From: Populus alba
Lineage: Eukaryota > Streptophyta > Magnoliopsida > Malpighiales > Salicaceae
Reading direction: 5' to 3'
Length of the DNA stretch: 64,000 nucleotides
Assembly: GCF_005239225.2 (NCBI RefSeq)
Contig: NC_133300.1
Coordinates: 2,509,875 to 2,573,874, forward strand
Of this stretch, positions 59,040 to 64,000 are shown in pieces. Below the pieces are notes generated by a model. It had not been told where the DNA came from. It did not search any database and saw nothing but the letters and a program-made list of their open reading frames with translations. The stretch's first letter is position 1, and the number at the start of each line of letters is the position of its first letter. The translations under genes and the position numbers were made by a program.

Positions 59040-61924
59040 TGTCACACCCCCTCAAAAATTTTTTTAATAAAAAGGCACGACATCGGCTTGCGATTTTCGT
59101 TGTGTTCTAAGGATTTGGTTCTTTGGAGTCGCCACCTAGTATTTGGTCACTAGGAACCCTAACTGGTCTTTCAGAGATTCTAAGGCAAGGGACTGGTTGC
59201 GTAAAGGGAAGGTACTAGCACCCCTAGTACGCCCTACCTAAGGTAAGCTGCTTGGTGTTTGGTTTGCTTTATAGTCTATGGTGTTGGTGTTTTCTAAACC
59301 CGTCAACTCGTAAATCGAAAGGATAAGAGAATAAAAGAATGAAGAAAATTTTCACGATTCTTTAAAAAAAAAACTACTTTTCACGACTCGTAAACCGTGA
59401 AAAAAAAATTAAAATTAAAATTTTGAAATGTTCTCGATCGCAACCAAAACTTCTTTCAAACATGTGCGTTGATTTATTACTCCCGATAATATTTTGGATG
59501 TTCGTCCTTTTTAAGGATTTCTTCATCCAAGCATTAGCGGTGAACAATAACCACAACTTCTCCTCCCAAAATAGATTTTTATAGTTTTTGGAATATTGGC
59601 CAATACCCCTTTGGAGTTTTACAAACAGGTTGTAAAATCCACAAATGCAAGAAAATGATTTTTGTGTTTAAGAAATCTATGCGAAACACATTTTCAAAAC
59701 TTCCAATATTTTTTTTTTTATATATAAAAAGGAACATTCAAAACATGTTAGAGTATTGGCCGTATGCAACACGCAAGAAAACACATTTTTTTTTGTAAAC
59801 ATTTTTTTTTGTGAAAACGGGTATTTTAAACACTGAATTGGTATTCTTATGGTATAAAAATACAAACCAATATTAATCCACCCTAATAAAAATATGCAGG
59901 AAAAAATCAACACTATTTTTAAGGCCTTTTGAAATTTTTTTTGAAAGCAAAAAACATTTTTTATTTTGAAAATCTTTGATGTTTTGACGAAAACCGGGTA
60001 TTTTAATACCGGATTTGTATCTTTACAATACAAACTGATATTGATCAAAATACAGTAATAAAATTACACAAAAATCACAAATTTTTTTGAAGATATTTTT
60101 TCAAACGGGCCAGACTCGGCCTAAAAGGAAATTGGGCCAAAAAATCAACCCAAAATAAATTAGGGCCCAATTTCTACAGGGCTGGACTCAGCCCAGCCCA
60201 CGCAATGGTGTGGGCTGATGTTACAACCCGAAATGAACATGGACTGGTTACTGTGCACCTGCACAGTAACCAGTTAATTAATTAGGTGGTTACTGTGCAC
60301 CTGCACAGTAACCTGTTAATTAATTAGACCTGCATAGTAACCCGAAGAATTAATTAGCTGGTTACTGTGCCCCTGCACAGTAACCAGCTAATTAATTTCT
60401 TACTTGCAGAACGTGCACAGTGCACGTTCTGCATGCAAAGAAGACGAATACGGGATAAAGGGGAAGAGTTACCTGCGACGATGAGCTTGGGTAGAGGAGC
60501 TGACAGTGGTGCTGGTGGTGGTTTTGCTGGCGGTTGCTGACCGGAGGATGGCTGGGATGGTGGTTGGCCTTTCTTCCTTTTTCTCTGTGTTTTTGTTCTA
60601 CTCTGTTCTCCTCTGCTTCTCTCCTTTCTTCTTCTGCTTCTCACACTGCTCTTCCCTCTCACGGTGATTCTGCTATTTTTTTGGGCAGCGTTGATGGTGG
60701 TGGTGGTGGTGAGAGAGGAAGCCGGTGATGCCTCAAGTGGTTATGACGGTGACAGTGGCTGGGAAGCCTAAGGACAACGGTTGTTTCCTTCTTCTTCTTC
60801 CCCGTGCAGAGGAGCAGGTGCTGCCTTTTCTTCAATGGTGCTCTCCTCGTTTGAAACTTCACTCTCCTTTTAGTTTAAAAAAAATATAACTCTCTCCCCT
60901 CTGTTCGGTCTCTCCTCTCTCTCCTCCCTTCGGGTTCTTTGTTTTTTTTCTTTGGGTTCTTTTTTTTCTTTTCTGTCTTTCTCCTCCTCGGTTCCTCTCT
61001 ATTTATAAGGAAAAAAGGGACCGGCGTGCCTTTTGTTAGTGCGCCTTTCAATCACGCAACGGCTGGTCGGCCATTGATGCTTTCGGTGGTGGTGGTGGGG
61101 GCGAGGAGAGAGAGGGCGGGAAGGTTTTCAAATTTTTTCATCTTCTGTTGCTGGTAAACCGGGGGGAAAGAAGAAGATGAAACAGTGTCGTTCAAAACGA
61201 CACCGTTCTAGTCTTCTTTTTTTTTTTTTTTTTTTATATATATGAAACGGCGTCGTTTTGGATAAAACGCGCCGTTTCATTTAAATGGCCAAACTTCAAA
61301 TCAGTCCTTCAAATTCGGTCTCCGCCCCTCTTGTTGGCCGCATTTTTCACTTTGGTCCTTGGCCTCTTGATTTATGCAATTGAGTCCTCAATTGATTAAT
61401 AAACTTTTCAATTTCTTCAATTAGGCCCCTGAACCGAATAATTGCAGCCCTCCATTTACGCGCCTCTTCCAATTTGGTCCCTGGTTTCGGATTTTTCTTA
61501 ATTAAGTCCCTAATTGGCCATTAAACTTCAATATTTATGCAATTAAGCCCCTGATTTGACTTAAATAAAATCCTAAAAATTATAATTTGGCCCCCAGAAC
61601 TTAAATTTCTTCAATTTAAAGCCCAAATTGACTTAAAAATCAATTTTTTCTTGCAATCAAATCCCCTATAAATCCAATAAAAATCAATTAAACCCATAAA
61701 CATCCAAATTTGGGCTTCTCTCCTAAAAAATTCAAAATTTCCTTCTCAATAGGGTTCTCATCCTTCAAGAATATATTGTCAAGAATCCAATCTTTGTATC
61801 TTTATACTCCTTGACCCAAATTTTCTGACCATTTTCCGAGCGCTTCTGCCTCTTGTCATTTTTTCTAGCTTTCTTTGGCTATTTATTTTATTTTTTTTGC
61901 GGGACCCAAAAATGGGTTACAACA
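59040..61924 (-). repeat. Gypsy 3' LTR, copy B (2885 bp)
   Basis: TGTCACACCCC…TTACAACA, closely similar to copy A through U3 (61010-61924) and U5 (59040-59800). It differs in the middle leader (about 60100-60900), where the GGGCCG palindromes of copy A are mostly replaced by other palindromes. Minus-strand TATA box at 60999-61007. Confidence 0.9.
60244..60433. repeat. Near-perfect palindromes CTGGTTACTGTGCA / TGCACAGTAACCAG in LTR B leader
   Basis: Three copies (60244-60273, about 60287-60315, 60358-60387) of a 12-14 bp stem with a 2-nt spacer CC, plus a decayed half copy at about 60328-60343. They are separated by TTAATTAATTAG. A fourth, different palindrome TGCAGAACGTGCAC-A-GTGCACGTTCTGCA lies at 60405-60433. 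Confidence 0.9.
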
Positions 61925-61938
61925 GATGCCCCCTCTTT
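61925..61938 (-). promoter_or_regulatory. Polypurine tract, gypsy copy B
   Basis: Minus strand AAAGAGGGGGCATC, the same as in the inner element at 12357-12370. Confidence 0.8.
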
Positions 61939-62079
61939 ATAGAGCTTACGGAGCGAAGGCTTTGCGCAGTAAGTTTTATAAAGATAGTCCCAACTAAACT
62001 CCCGAAAACTGATCTAGTCGAAGCTTGATCGATCTGAAAACTCTTTCTTTACAACAATCCTCTTCGGCCCTCGGAATCC

Positions 62080-62880
62080 CATCTGGCAATTCCCTTCAAC
62101 GAAAATGAAATATGGGGTCCCTTCTGGCGACCCCTTTTTTTTGAAAAATATCGAAATGCGAGATCCCTTCTGGCGATCTCCTTTAATCAAACTTATAATC
62201 CCATCTGGGATTCCTATTAACAAACATGAAGTATGAGGTCCCATCCGGCGACCTCCCAAAATAGTGAAACGCGAAATCCCTTCTGGCGATTTCAAACAAC
62301 CTGGAATCCCATCTAGCGATTCCTTTTAACCAACATTAAGTGTGAGTTCCCATCTGGCGACCTCCACAATAGCGAAACACGAGAATCCCTTCTGGCGATC
62401 TCAAACAACCTGGAATCTCATCTGGCGATTCCTTTTAACCAACGTGAAGTGTGAGGTCCCATCTGGCGACCTCCACAATAGTGAAAAATGAGATCCCTTC
62501 TAGGCGATCTCAAACAACCTGGAATCCCATCTGGCGACTCCTTTTAAACCAACAAAGTGTGAGGTCCCATCTGGCGACCTCCACAATAGTGAAACACGAG
62601 ATCCCTTCTGGCGATCTCAAGCAACCTGGAATCCCCATCTGGCGATTCCTTTTAACCAACATGAAATACGAGATCCCATCTGGCGACCTCCAAAATAGTG
62701 AAACACGAGATCCCTTCTGGCGATCTCAAACAACATGGAATCCCATCTGGCGATTCCCTTTTATTCAAAGCTGAAATATGGTCCCTTCTGGCGATCTTCA
62801 TCGAAAAAACGAGATCCCTTCTTGCGATCTCTTTTAACCAAAACAACTTGGAATCTCATCTGACGATTCCCTTTTACCAA
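62080..62880 (-). repeat. Array of about 20 hairpins with covarying stems, gypsy copy B 3' UTR
   Basis: Same unit design and order as in copy A (GAGGTC, GAGATC and GGAATC stems around GCCAGAWGG), but extended by about one more trio. Several units have single-base losses that spoil a stem (for example TTCTAGGCGATCTC near 62498). A fully paired GGAATC unit is at about 62738-62758. Confidence 0.85.
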
Positions 62881-63589
62881 TTGCTATCGATGTCGTTCTT
62901 CCTGCTGGCAGGGTCTGAAAAGATATTATCTTCTCTTCTTTCTGTTCTAGACTCAACTCAATGATTCTTTTCTTCGTCCACAATCTCGTTGGAATGCACT
63001 AAGATCTCCTCCTGTAACGATAAAAAAACATACGTGCAATGACTTTATGATTAGATGCAATGCATGCATTCGTACCTGGTTTTGAAACATAGGCCCCATC
63101 CTCTTTTCTAGTCATGAGACTTCCTCGTAACATGAGCGTGCTTTTTGAAGTCGTATGCCGGATTCATCTCTCGTGTTGCCTTTTTTCTTATCATATTCTT
63201 GGAGAAAAAGTATTTGACTTTCCTCAAGTAGCCCTTTTCTCAAAATGTAAGACTTGTTCTTGCTTTTATGTCATTGCTTTTGTCAAATGCTTTAGCTTGG
63301 TTTTCAAATCTATAGGCTTCCGTATAAAACATCTTGTATTGCCCCCAGTGTAGAGGTGTGATCCTAGTTTAAGCTTTTATATAGAGAAGAAATTCGTTCA
63401 GTCGATGCTAAACTTTTTAAATGAGTGAGGAGATGCACTGTTGGGATTAATGCAAAAAGATTGTTGTGAGATCAATGCACAAAAAAGGAAAGAAATCAAT
63501 GGCCCAAACTTTGCTTTATTAATTTAGGAACTACATCAAGCGTAATATCTTTTTACAGAGTCAGAATTCACAGGCCGAGCTAGATCTTC
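62881..63589 (-). other. Gypsy copy B, untranslated interval
   Basis: Matches 41146-41819 of copy A. No protein recognised. Confidence 0.6.
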
Positions 63590-64000
63590 TCCATCCATTC
63601 TAGCTAACTTCAAACGCTCCTCCTGAGAATGCCTTTGTTACTACATAAGGACCCTCATAATTTGGTGCCCATTTGCTTCGATCATCTCCTGGTAATGACA
63701 ATATTTTCTTCAATACTAGATCCCCTTCTTGAAACATACGCGGTCTAACATTCTTATCATACGCCTTAGCCATTCGTTTCTGATAAAGTTGGTGATGACA
63801 TATTGCGGCCATCCTCTTCTCACTGATCAAGTTCAATTGCTCGTATCTCACTCTAGCCCACTCGGCCTCTTCTATCTCAGAATCTATTAACACTCTTAAC
63901 GATGGGATTTCCACTTCCAAAGGCATCACTGCTTCCATAACCGTACACCAAAGAATATGGGTAGTCCCTGTTGAGGTTCGAACTGCGGTGCGATATGCAT
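63590..64000 (-). pseudogene. Gypsy integrase, C-terminal part, frameshifted, runs out of window
   Basis: Same protein as 41820-42409: EVEIPSLRVLIDSEIEEAEW, KRMAAICHHQLYQKRMAKAY, NVRPRMFQEGDLVLKKILS and KWAPNYEGPYVVTKAFSGGA. Here the frame is intact across the point broken in copy A, but one extra A near 63612 diverts the last residues. Indels near 63940-63960 break the upstream part (GTTPYSLG region). The two copies have different lesions, so the ancestor was intact. Confidence 0.85.

Larger units (their letters stand above)
59040..64000 (-). mobile_element. Ty3/gypsy (Tat/Ogre-type) element, 3' portion, inserted in satellite
   Basis: Same family and orientation as 37709-42409: 3' LTR (59040-61924), polypurine tract (61925-61938), hairpin array (about 62080-62880), integrase end (63590-64000). 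It continues beyond the window. Its left edge falls inside a satellite monomer, so it inserted into the array, or the array ended in it by recombination. Only the 3' side is visible, so the target duplication cannot be tested. Confidence 0.88.

Noticed and set aside
59040..61924. 59040-61924 as a solo LTR
   Set aside because: The polypurine tract, hairpin array and integrase follow directly, so it is the 3' LTR of an element continuing out of the window.

Overview
This is a plant nuclear window, most likely from a woody dicot close to Populus (Salicaceae). I infer this from the coiled-coil NBS-LRR (CNL, RPP13-like-1 type) proteins, the very AT-rich intergenic DNA, and the dense LTR retrotransposons, MITEs and SINE. 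The species is not proven from sequence alone. I recognise no intact housekeeping gene. Every protein-coding feature is either a disease-resistance (R) gene copy or remnant, or a retrotransposon reading frame.

Positions 1-17300 hold one CNL gene split by a two-level nested insertion. A minus-strand Ty1/copia element (725-15722, LTRs about 376 bp, target duplication TGATT) sits just after the MHD motif of the CNL. Inside the gag of this copia lies a plus-strand Ty3/gypsy-like element (3663-14499, LTRs about 2.13 kb, target duplication GCTAT) with a tRNA-Arg primer site and no recognisable protein. Removing both insertions on paper restores an open CNL frame across the junction. That CNL ends in a misplaced piece of NB-ARC domain.

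Positions 17300-31000 are a graveyard of CNL 5' ends. At 23207 and 27057 there are truncated N-terminal fragments. A recurring upstream signature appears at about 19.58, 22.06, 26.45, 26.95 and 30.86 kb. A 2.5-3.1 kb block is duplicated (17610-20157 and 23555-26678). A SINE is present in only one of the two copies. A hAT-type MITE with a perfect 8-bp target duplication lies at 29027-29273, and a GC-punctuated repeat family occurs in inverted orientation at 20.35-21.6 and 27.46-28.54 kb. Positions 31056-34490 hold the most complete CNL. It has one intron, is broken by a small deletion at its P-loop, and is cut off in the LRR next to a TIR element.

Positions 37709-64000 contain the 3' halves of two minus-strand Ty3/gypsy elements of the Tat/Ogre type (LTRs about 2.7-2.9 kb, integrase C-termini). 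They flank a 500-N gap and a 16.1 kb satellite array (42910-59039). The array has monomers of about 78 bp arranged in three domains with different higher-order periods (about 480, 233 and 550-620 bp).

The most interesting signal joins the inner element to the two gypsy elements. All three carry, between the coding region and the polypurine tract and in the same sense orientation, arrays of 21-nt hairpins. Each hairpin has an almost constant loop (GCCAGATGG) and stems that differ from unit to unit but stay complementary. The hairpin core (TCGCCA) is also complementary to the tRNA-Arg primer-binding site. This suggests a conserved RNA structure, possibly one that mimics the tRNA 3' end or joins the RNA ends.
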